Shown here one piece after another: positions 24,777 through 32,408 of a stretch of DNA of 64,000 nt. The notes under the pieces are model-generated. The model was not told the origin of the DNA and made no database searches. It saw nothing but the letters and a program-made list of their open reading frames with translations. Both the position numbers and the translations under genes were made by a program. Source of the DNA: Pelomonas parva (GTDB lineage: Bacteria; Pseudomonadota; Gammaproteobacteria; Burkholderiales; Burkholderiaceae_C); NCBI RefSeq assembly GCF_043555835.1, contig NZ_JBIGHV010000002.1, positions 372,001-436,000 of the forward strand, read 5' to 3'. Numbering within the stretch: the first letter of the stretch is position 1; each line of letters starts with the position of its first letter.

Positions 24777-25559
24777 TTAGATCTGGGCCAGCTTCTGCAG
24801 CATCTGGTCGGAGGTCTGCACGGCCTTGGAGTTCAGCTCGTAGGCGCGCTGCGTCTGGATCATCTGCACCAGCTCCTCGACGACGTTGACGTTGGATGTC
24901 TCGACGAAGCCCTGCTGCACGGCGCCCATGCCGTTGTTGTTGGGCGCGCCGGTGTTGGGCGTGCCGCTGGAGGCGGTCTCGGCGAACAGGTTCTGGCCTT
25001 TGGGGTCCAGGCCGGCCGGGTTCACGAAGTTGGCGAGCTGCAGTTGGCCCACCGTCTGCGCCGCGGCCTGGCCGGGCAGCGTGACGCTGACGGTGCCGTC
25101 GTTGCCGATGGTCAGGCTCTGCGCATTGGCGGGGATGGTGATGCCGGGCAGCAGCGTGTAGCCGTTGCTGGTCACCATCTGACCGTTGGCGCTGAGCTGG
25201 AAGCTGCCGTCGCGCGTGTAGGCGTTGGTGCCGTCGGGCAGCTGGATCTGGAAGAAGCCGTCGCCCTTGATCGCCAGGTCCAGGTTGTTGCTGGTCTGCT
25301 GCAGGTTGCCCTGCGTGTAGATGCGCGCCGTGGCCACCGGGCGCACGCCCAGGCCGACCTGCAGGCCGGTGGGCAGCGTCGTTTGCTCGGTGCTGTTGGC
25401 GCCGACCTGGCGCATGTTCTGGTAGATCAGGTCCTCGAAGACGGCGTGCGAGCGCTTGTAGCCATTGGTGGCCACGTTGGCGAGGTTGTGCGAGATGTTG
25501 TCCAGCTGGTGTTGCTGGGCTTCCATGCCGGTCTTGGCGATCCACAAAGAACGCATCAT
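24777..25559 (-). CDS. flgG: Flagellar distal rod protein
   Basis: 260 residues, the standard FlgG length. N-terminal MMRSLWIAKTGMEAQQHQLDNISHNLANVATNGYKRS and C-terminal SNVNVVEELVQMIQTQRAYELNSKAVQTSDQMLQKL are the paired rod/hook signatures. It builds the distal rod. It lies 2 bp after flgF and 10 bp before flgH, on the same transcript. Confidence 0.97.
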   Translation of the reverse strand: MMRSLWIAKTGMEAQQHQLDNISHNLANVATNGYKRSHAVFEDLIYQNMRQVGANSTEQTTLPTGLQVGLGVRPVATARIYTQGNLQQTSNNLDLAIKGDGFFQIQLPDGTNAYTRDGSFQLSANGQMVTSNGYTLLPGITIPANAQSLTIGNDGTVSVTLPGQAAAQTVGQLQLANFVNPAGLDPKGQNLFAETASSGTPNTGAPNNNGMGAVQQGFVETSNVNVVEELVQMIQTQRAYELNSKAVQTSDQMLQKLAQI

Positions 25560-25561
25560 GG

Positions 25562-26287
25562 TCAGGTACTCCCTAAAAGTTTGGCGGACTGCTGACCTTG
25601 GGTCTGGGCGATCTGCATCAGCTTCATCTGCTGCTCGAACTGGCGGCCGGCGGCGATCATGGCGACCATGGTCTCGACCGGGCTGACGTTGCTGCCCTCC
25701 AGCGCGCCGTCCTGCACGCGGGCGGCCGGGTTGGCGGGCAGGTCGCCTTCACCAGCGCGGAACAGGCCGTCATCGCCGCGCGTCATCGGCACTTCGGGCG
25801 TCACGAGCTTGAGGCGGCCGATGGTGGTGGGCAGCTGGTTGGGCGACTTGGCGCTGACGGTGCCATCGCTGCCGATCTCCACCGCGCTGTTGGGCGGCAC
25901 GTTGATGGGGCCGCCGTCGCCCAGCACCGGCATGCCGTTACGCATGACGAGCAGGCCCTCGGCGTTCACGTCCAGCGAGCCGGCGCGGGTGTAGGCCTCG
26001 GTGCCGTCATTGCTCTGCACGGCCAGCCAGGCGTTGCCCTGCATGGCCACGTCGAGGTTGCGGCCGGTGGGCGTCAGCGGGCCGGGGGCGTCGTTGTAGC
26101 CGATGGTGGTTTCCAGCGCGAAGGCACGCGTGGAGGCGCCGTCGCCGCGCACCGGCACCGCGCGGAAGGCCTGCAACTCGGCCCGAAAGCCATTGGTCGT
26201 GACGTTCGCGAGGTTGTGCGACAGCACGTCCTGCCGCTGCATGGCCGCTTTCGCGCCGGCCATTGACAGGTAGATCATGCGGTCCAT
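25562..26287 (-). CDS. flgF: Flagellar proximal rod protein
   Basis: 241 residues. MDRMIYLSMAGAKAAMQRQDVLSHNLANVTTNGFRAEL at the N-terminus and SNVSPVETMVAMIAAGRQFEQQMKLMQIA at the C-terminus define the rod protein fold; the MDRMIY start is characteristic of FlgF. It is part of the flgBCDEFGH series between flgE (25 bp upstream) and flgG. Confidence 0.96.
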   Translation of the reverse strand: MDRMIYLSMAGAKAAMQRQDVLSHNLANVTTNGFRAELQAFRAVPVRGDGASTRAFALETTIGYNDAPGPLTPTGRNLDVAMQGNAWLAVQSNDGTEAYTRAGSLDVNAEGLLVMRNGMPVLGDGGPINVPPNSAVEIGSDGTVSAKSPNQLPTTIGRLKLVTPEVPMTRGDDGLFRAGEGDLPANPAARVQDGALEGSNVSPVETMVAMIAAGRQFEQQMKLMQIAQTQGQQSAKLLGST

Positions 26288-26312
26288 TACACCTCCTCAG
26301 CCGTTGCGTTGA

Positions 26313-27629
26313 TCAGCGCAGATTCACGATCGTCTGCAGAACCTGGTCCTGCGTCTTGATCGTCTGCGCATTGGCCTGGTAGGCGCGCTGCGCGGTGACC
26401 ATGTTCACCAGCTCGGCGGTCAGGTCGACGTTGCTCTCCTCCAGTGCGCCGGACTGCAGCGCGCCCATGTTGCCGTCGCCCGGCACGCCGACGACCGCGT
26501 CGCCGGAGTTCACCGTGCGAATCCAGACGTTGCCGCCCATGGTCTGCAGGCCTTGCGGGTTGCGGAAAGAGGCCAGCTCGACCTGGCCGGCCGGCTTGCT
26601 CTGGCCGTTGGAGTAGCGGGCCTGCACGATGCCGTTGCTGGCGACCTGGATGCCGGTCAGCTGACCCGGTGCGTAGCCATCCTGCGTCAGGTTGGTCACG
26701 GCGAAGCTGCTGCCGTTCTCGGTCGCGCCGGTCAGGTCGAGCTGGATGTTCGGAATGGCCAGCGTCGCGTTGCCGCGGGCGCTGGTGCCGGCCGGCACGT
26801 TCATCGAGATGGGCGTGGTCGGGAAGGTCGGCGAGCCGCCGGTGGGCGGGAAGGTGAGGGTGGTGTAGGGCGCCGTCGGGTTGCCGAAGGCGTCCAGCGG
26901 GATGGCCGCACCGGTGGCGTCGGTGTCGAAGGCCGAGCCGTTGGCGGTGGCATAGACGTTCCAGGAGTCGCTGCCGTCGGCGGCCGTCGCGGCCTTCTGG
27001 AAGTAGAAGGTCACGGCCACGTCCTGGCCCTTGGCGTCGTAGACGGTCAACGACGTGGCGTTGTTGTAGGTGGCGCTGTCGGCCAGGTCCATGCCGACGC
27101 CGGTGCCGCCGCCTGGGGCGGTGGTGGCCAGGCGCGAGTCGAGGTTGAACTCCATCTCGATCTCGGTCGTGACGGCCGGGGGGATGCCACCCGTGGGCAG
27201 TTGCAGCGGCTGCGCCGTGCCGGGCTGGATGACGCCAGCGCCGTTGGCCGGGTAGCCCATCAGCTTCAGGCCGTCGTTGTTGATGACGAAGCCGTCCTTG
27301 CTGACCTTGAACTGGCCGTTGCGGCTGTAGCGCGTCGGGTTCAGGCCGTCGCTGACCTGGAAGAAACCGCCGCCGTTGATGGCCAGGTCCATCGGGTTCT
27401 CGGTGGTCGAGATGTTGCCCTGCGTGAACTGCTGGGCGACGGACTGCAGGCTGGTGCCGATGCCGATCTGGTTCTGGCCCGCGCCGTTCAATGCGGCGGC
27501 GTAGACGTCGGCGAACTCGGCCCGCGAACTCTTGGCGCCGTAGGTGCCGGAGTTGGCGATGTTGTTGCCGATGACATCCAGGTTCTTGGAGGAGGCGTTG
27601 AGCCCGGAAAGGCCTTGCTGGAAGCTCAT
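26313..27629 (-). CDS. flgE: Flagellar hook protein
   Basis: 438 residues, close to the enteric hook protein. The N-terminal motif (MSFQQGLSGLNASSKNLDVIGNNIANSGTYGAKSS), the central hook domains and the C-terminal LEESNVDLTAELVNMVTAQRAYQANAQTIKTQDQVLQTIVNLR all fit FlgE. It polymerises into the flexible hook after export. It follows flgD by 46 bp. Confidence 0.97.
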   Translation of the reverse strand: MSFQQGLSGLNASSKNLDVIGNNIANSGTYGAKSSRAEFADVYAAALNGAGQNQIGIGTSLQSVAQQFTQGNISTTENPMDLAINGGGFFQVSDGLNPTRYSRNGQFKVSKDGFVINNDGLKLMGYPANGAGVIQPGTAQPLQLPTGGIPPAVTTEIEMEFNLDSRLATTAPGGGTGVGMDLADSATYNNATSLTVYDAKGQDVAVTFYFQKAATAADGSDSWNVYATANGSAFDTDATGAAIPLDAFGNPTAPYTTLTFPPTGGSPTFPTTPISMNVPAGTSARGNATLAIPNIQLDLTGATENGSSFAVTNLTQDGYAPGQLTGIQVASNGIVQARYSNGQSKPAGQVELASFRNPQGLQTMGGNVWIRTVNSGDAVVGVPGDGNMGALQSGALEESNVDLTAELVNMVTAQRAYQANAQTIKTQDQVLQTIVNLR

Positions 27630-27675
27630 GAGGGAGTCCTTGCTGTCGTGCGGGAAGTTCGGATGAAAAAGGCGG

Positions 27676-28317
27676 TCAGTTGACGGCCGAGACGCTCGTG
27701 TAGTCCACGGGGCCCAGGCGGGCCAGGTTCAGCTTGAGGCTGCCGCCCTCGCTGTAGACGGCGTCGACGGTGTCGTAGGCATAGGTCGTCGCGGAGACGG
27801 TGGCGGCGCCGTTCATGGCGGTGATGCGGTACTTCACCTCGCCGCCCTCGGCCGCCAGCGTGCCCGCCTTCCATGTGAACGTGTGGCGGCCCGAGCCCTC
27901 GGCCCCAAGTTGCTGTGTGTCGATGACGTTGCCGGCGGGCCCGAGGATCTCCAGCTTGACCGTCTTGGCCGCGCCGTCCAGCTCGTAGCTGCCCTCGGCC
28001 ACGCCGGCGACGACCTGGATCTTGTCGCTGGGTACGCTGACCTCGCGGCCCACCAGCGAGATGGACTGCAGCGCCTGCATCTGGCCGAGCTGGCCGCCCA
28101 GGCTCTTGATGCTGGTGTCCAGCGTGGACAGGCTGGTCACCTGCTGGATCTGCGCCATCTGGCTGGTCACCTGGGCGTTGTCCATCGGGTTCAGCGGGTC
28201 CTGGTTGTTCATCTGCGCGACGAGCAGCTTTAGGAAGCGGTCCTGCGTGTCCTGGGCGTTCTTGGCCGAGGTGGTGGGCGAGCTCGTCGAGCTGCCGTTG
28301 AGTGCGGTGATGTCCAT
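27676..28317 (-). CDS. flgD: Flagellar hook capping/scaffold protein
   Basis: 213 residues from the ATG at 28317 (MDITALNGSS); the GTG at 28326 would overlap the flgC stop. The N-terminal conserved part (DRFLKLLVAQMNNQDPLNPMDNAQVTSQMAQIQQVTS) is the hook-cap signature, followed by the FlgD Ig-like/Tudor region (GPAGNVIDTQQLGAEGSGRHTFTWKA). It caps the growing hook and is discarded on completion. Confidence 0.96.
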   Translation of the reverse strand: MDITALNGSSTSSPTTSAKNAQDTQDRFLKLLVAQMNNQDPLNPMDNAQVTSQMAQIQQVTSLSTLDTSIKSLGGQLGQMQALQSISLVGREVSVPSDKIQVVAGVAEGSYELDGAAKTVKLEILGPAGNVIDTQQLGAEGSGRHTFTWKAGTLAAEGGEVKYRITAMNGAATVSATTYAYDTVDAVYSEGGSLKLNLARLGPVDYTSVSAVN

Positions 28318-28322
28318 AACAA

Positions 28323-28736
28323 TCACTGGCCGAGTTGCAAGGTCTTGAGCAGCAGGTTCTTCGCCGTGCTCATGACCTCAATATTGTTTTGATAGGAACG
28401 CGACGCCGAGATCATGTTGACCATCTCTTCCACCGGGTTCACGTTGGAATAGGTCACGTAGCCTTCTGCGTCTGCCTGGGGATGCTTGGGGTCGTGGATG
28501 CGGCGGCCGGGGGTCTGGTCCTCGCTGATGGTGGTCACGCGCACGCCGGCGCTGCCGCTGTCGTTGCCCGCGCCCATCAGCTGCGTCTGGAAGACGACCT
28601 GGCGCGCCTTGTAGGCCTGGCCGTCCGGGCCGGCCACGGTGTCGGCGTTGGCCAGGTTGCTGGCCACCACGTTGAGCCGCTGGCTCTGCGCGCTGACCGC
28701 GCTGCCGGAGACGTTGAAGATCTGGAACATGGACAT
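28323..28736 (-). CDS. flgC: Flagellar proximal rod protein
   Basis: 137 residues, the usual FlgC length. MSMFQIFNVSGSAVSAQSQRLNVVASNLANADTV and the C-terminal YSNVNPVEEMVNMISASRSYQNNIEVMSTAKNLLLKTLQLGQ are typical. Second gene of the operon, 17 bp after flgB; its stop lies 5 bp before the flgD ATG. Confidence 0.97.
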   Translation of the reverse strand: MSMFQIFNVSGSAVSAQSQRLNVVASNLANADTVAGPDGQAYKARQVVFQTQLMGAGNDSGSAGVRVTTISEDQTPGRRIHDPKHPQADAEGYVTYSNVNPVEEMVNMISASRSYQNNIEVMSTAKNLLLKTLQLGQ

Positions 28737-28753
28737 GGCCGCTTACTCCTGGA

Positions 28754-29164
28754 TCAACCTTGGTTGTGCGACTTCATCGCGTCCAGCGCCGTGCGCACGG
28801 AGCCGTTGATGAAGCGCAGAGTCGCCTCGTACTTCACCGCGTTGTCGGCAAAGCTGGCGCGCTCGCGGTCCATGTCGACGCCGTTGCTGTCCAGGCTGGT
28901 CTGCGACTGCAGCGCGTAGTCCTTGCCGCTCTCGCCGCGTGCACCGGCCAGCGGCGCGATGTGGCCGCGCTGCGGTGCGAACATGGCGCCGGGCGTGCCG
29001 ATCTCGCCGGTGGCCTCGCGCAGCGCCCGGGCGAAGTTGATCTCGCGGGCCTGGTAGCCCGGCGTGTCGGCATTGGCGATGTTGCTGGCGAGCAGGCGCT
29101 GGCGCTCCGCCCGCAGCGTGAGCGCCTGGGTCTGGAAGTTCAGCGAGTCGGTGAGTCGGTTCAT
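28754..29164 (-). CDS. flgB: Flagellar proximal rod protein
   Basis: 136 residues from the ATG at 29164 (MNRLTDSLNFQTQALTLRAERQRLLASNIANADTPGYQAR), preceded by a purine-rich AAAAGGGGG ribosome binding site. The frame is open to 29464, but that extension covers the intergenic region and the divergent flgA start. The C-terminal VDMDRERASFADNAVKYEATLRFINGSVRTALDAM fits FlgB. It is the first gene of the minus-strand flagellar operon. The 157-bp gap to divergent flgA must hold both promoters; I could not identify convincing hexamers. Confidence 0.96.
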   Translation of the reverse strand: MNRLTDSLNFQTQALTLRAERQRLLASNIANADTPGYQAREINFARALREATGEIGTPGAMFAPQRGHIAPLAGARGESGKDYALQSQTSLDSNGVDMDRERASFADNAVKYEATLRFINGSVRTALDAMKSHNQG

Positions 29165-29321
29165 GTCGGGCCCCCTTTTTGGAGGTGGCGAGGTGCGAAG
29201 CCGGGAAGGCTCCTTGCGCAAATTGTCTGGACCAGGCCGGAAAACATGAGCGGGATTAGCAAGACCAAAGCCGGTCAATTCGGACCTAGGCGGCGCCGGC
29301 CCGATCTCTAGAGTTGTGGCC

Positions 29322-30020
29322 ATGCTGCGTCGAACTGCGTTCCTGTTGTGCGTGCTGTTGGCCGGGCCTGGCGCCTGGGCGCAGACCGTGCTCGATCCCG
29401 CGCTCATCGAGCGCGTGCGCCAGCTCGCCGAAACCGCCGCCCGCGCCGCTGCGCCACCGAACACCCGCGTGGCCGTCGAGATCGGCGCCCTCGACGCCCG
29501 CCTGCGCCTGGCGCCCTGCCGGCAGGTCCAGCCCTACCTGCCGCCCGGCATGTCTGCCTGGGGACGCAGCCGCATCGGCCTGCGCTGCACGGACGGCGTG
29601 GCACGCTGGAACGTCACGCTGCCGGTGCGCGTGGCCGTCTTCGGCCGTGCCGTCGTCGCCAGCGGCCCGCTGCCGGCCGGCGTGAATTTGTCTCAAGAAC
29701 ATCTGGCGCTGGCCGATATCGACATCGCGGCCGAAGCCGGCGCCGTGTTCACCGACCCCGCCCTGCTCATCGGCCGCACGCTGTCCCGGCCGCTGGGCGC
29801 GGCCGAGGCGGTGCGTGCGCCAACGCTGAAGTCCCGCCAGTGGTTCGCCGCCGGCGAGACGGTGCAGGTGCAAGCCGTCGGCCCGGGCTTTTCCGTCGTG
29901 TCCGAGGCGCGGGCGCTGTCTGCTGGTCTGGAGGGGCAGGAGGTCCGCGTGCGCTTCGAGAGCGGCCGCATCAGCAGCGGCCGGGCCGTTGGCGAGCGGC
30001 GCGTGGAGCTGATGTTATGA
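29322..30020 (+). CDS. flgA: Flagellar P-ring assembly chaperone
   Basis: 232 residues from the ATG at 29322. A signal peptide (MLRRTAFLLCVLLAGPGAWAQ) directs it to the periplasm. The SAF/FlgA domains appear as LAPCRQVQPYLPPGMSAWGRSRIGLRC, LPAGVNLSQEHLALADIDI and VQAVGPGFSVVSEARALSAGLEGQEVRVRFESGRISSGRAV. It assists polymerisation of FlgI. It is divergent from flgB and upstream of flgM. Confidence 0.95.
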   Translation: MLRRTAFLLCVLLAGPGAWAQTVLDPALIERVRQLAETAARAAAPPNTRVAVEIGALDARLRLAPCRQVQPYLPPGMSAWGRSRIGLRCTDGVARWNVTLPVRVAVFGRAVVASGPLPAGVNLSQEHLALADIDIAAEAGAVFTDPALLIGRTLSRPLGAAEAVRAPTLKSRQWFAAGETVQVQAVGPGFSVVSEARALSAGLEGQEVRVRFESGRISSGRAVGERRVELML

Positions 30021-30091
30021 ACTGCCCCCAGTTCGCGGCTCTGCCGCTCCGACCCCCCATGGGGGCGACCGGTGCTTGGGGCGGCCCGGCG
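30021..30091 (+). repeat. Degenerate or shortened copy of the structured 3'-UTR repeat
   Basis: It starts right after the flgA stop, in sense orientation. It holds a CCCCCATGGGGG hairpin (in place of the GTCCCC...GGGGAC stem) followed by GCTTGGGGCGGCCCGGCG, which is identical to the 3' block of the full copies. The variable central stem is missing. The rest of the gap to flgM contains the sigma-28 promoter. Confidence 0.55.
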
Positions 30092-30156
30092 TGTCCCGGT
30101 GTGAGCAAACTGCCACGAATCCCCCGAAATGGGCGGATAAACCCGCCATTTCCCAC

Positions 30157-30183
30157 TCAAGTTCCTGGGTCTGGCGCCGATAC
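30157..30183 (+). promoter_or_regulatory. Sigma-28 (FliA) promoter of flgM
   Basis: TCAAGTTC (30157-30164) and GCCGATAC (30176-30183) are separated by exactly 11 bp. This matches the FliA consensus TAAAGTTT-N11-GCCGATAA, with the -10 differing at one position. The flgM ATG is 60 bp downstream, so transcription starts too late for the upstream in-frame codon at 30186 to be used. Confidence 0.85.
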
Positions 30184-30242
30184 AGGTGGAAACTCCCCTG
30201 CAATGCCCCCTGCGGGGTTCGCCCCGCACCCTGGAGAAGCTC

Positions 30243-30578
30243 ATGAAGATCGGTAACAGCCCCAGTCCGGAAGGTCCTGCCGGCCCGGCCAAGACCGAGC
30301 AGCGCCCCGCCGCGCGCAAGCCGGAAGCTGCGGTCGCCAACGAGATCGTCCGCCCCACGGCCAACGCACCGGCAGCCAGCGCCCAGGTGGCTCTGTCCAG
30401 CGCCGCCCAGCTGGCCGCCAGTGCCGGCCCTGACGACGGCAGCTTCGACGCCGCCAAGGTCGACCGCATCTCCAAGGCCATCAGCGAGGGCAAGTTCACG
30501 ATCAATGCCAATGCCATCGCGGACAAGCTGGTCGCGAATGCGCAAGAATTGCTGAACTCCCGCGCGAACAAGCATTGA
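30243..30578 (+). CDS. flgM: Anti-sigma-28 factor
   Basis: 111 residues from the ATG at 30243, with GGAGAAG 3 nt upstream. Basic, disordered N-terminal half (PSPEGPAGPAKTEQRPAARK) and C-terminal sigma-binding region (DDGSFDAAKVDRISKAISEGKFTINANAIADKLVANAQELL), as in other FlgM proteins. It holds FliA inactive until the hook is complete and it is exported. It is driven by a FliA promoter (30157-30183), giving feedback control, and followed 4 bp later by flgN. Confidence 0.95.
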   Translation: MKIGNSPSPEGPAGPAKTEQRPAARKPEAAVANEIVRPTANAPAASAQVALSSAAQLAASAGPDDGSFDAAKVDRISKAISEGKFTINANAIADKLVANAQELLNSRANKH

Positions 30579-30582
30579 ACCC

Positions 30583-30972
30583 ATGACCGCCACCGCCCCG
30601 ACCCCGCTCAGCGCCGAACTCGAACAGCCCTTGCTGGCCGTCGAAGCGGCGCTGAACCAGCTCGGCGACGCGCTGGCCCGCCGCGATGCCGCCGCCATCG
30701 AGCAGCATTCGGCTGAACTGCATCAACACCTGGCCCGCGCCGTGCAGAGCTTCACCGAAGCCGCCCGCACCGGCAGCGTGCCCCCGGCGTTGCGCAACCG
30801 CCTGGTGCGTGCCGGTGGCCTGCTGGCCGCCCAGCGCGAAAGCCTGGCACGCGGCAACGCCTCGCTGGACCGGGCGCTGGACGTGCTGATCCCCAGTGAA
30901 CCCACCGGCCTTTACGGCGCCGGCGGCAAGGCCGAGCGCCGCAGCGTCGGTGGGGGCAGCTTCACAGCTTGA
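30583..30972 (+). CDS. flgN: Flagellar export chaperone for FlgK/FlgL
   Basis: 129 residues, all helical, without signal peptide. Weakly conserved FlgN pattern: LEQPLLAVEAALNQLGDALARRDAAAIEQHSAELHQHLARAV and LRNRLVRAGGLLAAQRESLARGNASLDRALDVLIPS. The place directly after flgM is the standard one. It keeps FlgK and FlgL export-competent in the cytoplasm. A strong terminator follows. Confidence 0.88.
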   Translation: MTATAPTPLSAELEQPLLAVEAALNQLGDALARRDAAAIEQHSAELHQHLARAVQSFTEAARTGSVPPALRNRLVRAGGLLAAQRESLARGNASLDRALDVLIPSEPTGLYGAGGKAERRSVGGGSFTA

Positions 30973-30988
30973 ACCGCTCCACATGAAG

Positions 30989-31010
30989 AAAGCCACCCTC
31001 GGGTGGCTTT
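30989..31010. terminator. Bidirectional intrinsic terminator after flgMN / DUF1841 gene
   Basis: AAAGCCACCC and GGGTGGCTTT form a perfect 10-bp inverted repeat with a tiny CTCG loop. It carries A-rich and T-rich ends, so it can serve flgN (plus) and the convergent DUF1841 gene (minus, stop at 31018). Confidence 0.85.
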
Positions 31011-31017
31011 CGTGCTT

Positions 31018-31449
31018 TCAGCGGGTCGCTTTTTTCCTGACCGAGTCCAGGTAGGCATGCCCGTCCGGCGGCAGGCCGCTGCGCTGCGAGGCCCAGATCA
31101 TTTCGCCCAGGGCGTCCATCGCCGCGTGATGCGCTTCGTGGCGCGAGTTGCGCTTCGCGGCCAGCAGGTCGACGGCCTGGCGGATGCCCGAGGGCTGGTC
31201 GATGGCGTGCTGCTCGGTGATCGTCAGGTGCATGGAAAGGTGCAGGAAGGGGTTGGTGCGGCCTTCCTCCACCGTGTAGACCTTCTCCAGCGCGGCGGCC
31301 TCGTCGGCCAGGTCAGCGTGGTACTCCGGATGCTCGGCGATCCAGTCGGCGGCGATGGCCTCCATTGGGATCAAGGGCGCGCCGTCGCGCCATTTGCGGT
31401 AGGTGGCGCAGAAGAAGCGCCGGACTTCGAGCTGGGACGGGGCAAACAT
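31018..31449 (-). CDS. DUF1841 family protein
   Basis: 143 residues from the ATG at 31449 (MFAPSQLEVRRFFCATYRKW). The conserved family features IPMEAIAADWIAEHPEYHADL, GRTNPFLHLSMHLTITEQHAIDQP and NSRHEAHHAAMDALGEMIW are present; the family is common in betaproteobacteria and uncharacterised. The His-rich helices suggest a metal or ligand site (inference). Its first 79 bp overlap the 3' end of the PEP-CTERM gene in another frame. Confidence 0.88.
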   Translation of the reverse strand: MFAPSQLEVRRFFCATYRKWRDGAPLIPMEAIAADWIAEHPEYHADLADEAAALEKVYTVEEGRTNPFLHLSMHLTITEQHAIDQPSGIRQAVDLLAAKRNSRHEAHHAAMDALGEMIWASQRSGLPPDGHAYLDSVRKKATR

Positions 31450-32294
31450 GGACGCAATTGTCGCCGGCCCACCAGCGCGGCCAGGCCGGCGAGCATCAAC
31501 AGCCCCGCGCCCGGCTCGGGCACCGGCGTGGCGAAGTCGTAGCCGCTGGCGCCCACCGTGTTGAGCCCGGCGACGGACGGGATCAGCTGGTAGCCGGCCG
31601 AATGCCCGAAGTCGGCCTCGACGTAGCGGGCCAGCATGGCGTAGTCGCTGACCGAGGCGCCCACGGCCAGCATGCCGCTGAGGGCGATGGTGCGGCCGAC
31701 GAAGGTGTCCAGCGTCAGGCTGTAAATGGCCGCCGCGTCGCGGCTGGCGTCCCAGCTCTTGTTGACTTCGGCAAAGCTGCTCATGTCGCGCAGCCGGACC
31801 TCGGCCACGCCCCAGGCCGACAGGAAGCCGCCACTCTCGAAGCTGGGGCGGGACAGGTGGCCGCTGATGCTGAAGTTCACCGTGTAGCTGACCGGCGTGC
31901 CCGCCGCCAGCCCGGCACCGCCGACGACGATGCTGTCGTAGAACTGGCCTTGCACCGAGGCGCCGGCATAGCCGTAGTTGACGCGCCGGCCGGCCAGGTC
32001 GCAGCAGTAGGGGAAGCTGCCCGACGCAAAGGCGCGCAGCAGGCCGACATGGCCCTCGAAGCGGCCGATGCCGTGGCCGCCGGCGTAGCTGGCGATCTCG
32101 TGCATGCGCTGCATCTGCGACAGCCGCGGGTCGTCGCGCAGGTCCAGCGTGGGCGTGAAGCGCTGCTCGCCGGCGCCTGGTGCAAGGAAACTGGTGGCGT
32201 GCACGTTCATGTTCACGCTGAGCTGCGAGTCGATGGCGGCGGCCGGCAGGCTGGCAGCCAGGAGCAATGTCAAGGCAAAGGCGCGGGCGGGCAT
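31371..32294 (-). CDS. PEP-CTERM-sorted exported protein with unusual C-terminal tail
   Basis: 307 residues from the ATG at 32294, with GGGAG upstream. Signal peptide (MPARAFALTLLLAASLPAAAID), beta-rich body (~25-255), then the sorting signal VPEP-GAGLLMLAGLAALV-GRR. PEP-CTERM proteins are normally cut by exosortase and attached to the surface or exopolysaccharide. Here the frame continues 28 residues beyond GRR (QLRPCLPRPSSK...) into the DUF1841 coding region, whereas the signal normally ends within a few residues. Either the ancestral stop was lost or the tail is tolerated. No exosortase gene is in the window. Confidence 0.85.
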   Translation of the reverse strand: MPARAFALTLLLAASLPAAAIDSQLSVNMNVHATSFLAPGAGEQRFTPTLDLRDDPRLSQMQRMHEIASYAGGHGIGRFEGHVGLLRAFASGSFPYCCDLAGRRVNYGYAGASVQGQFYDSIVVGGAGLAAGTPVSYTVNFSISGHLSRPSFESGGFLSAWGVAEVRLRDMSSFAEVNKSWDASRDAAAIYSLTLDTFVGRTIALSGMLAVGASVSDYAMLARYVEADFGHSAGYQLIPSVAGLNTVGASGYDFATPVPEPGAGLLMLAGLAALVGRRQLRPCLPRPSSKSGASSAPPTANGATARP

Positions 32295-32408
32295 GGGGGC
32301 TCCCTGGGTCAGCGCCAACAGCGGCGCATCCCAACCAACGCAGTCCGGCGGCAGAACCGGACAGCTCAAGTTAGGGAGCGCAGGGCCGCCCGCCCCGCCT
32401 GCTCCCGC

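Noticed and set aside
31018..32334. 438-codon fusion frame covering the DUF1841 gene
   Set aside because: The part upstream of 31449 is an out-of-frame reading of the PEP-CTERM gene; only the C-terminal 143 residues form the DUF1841 protein.
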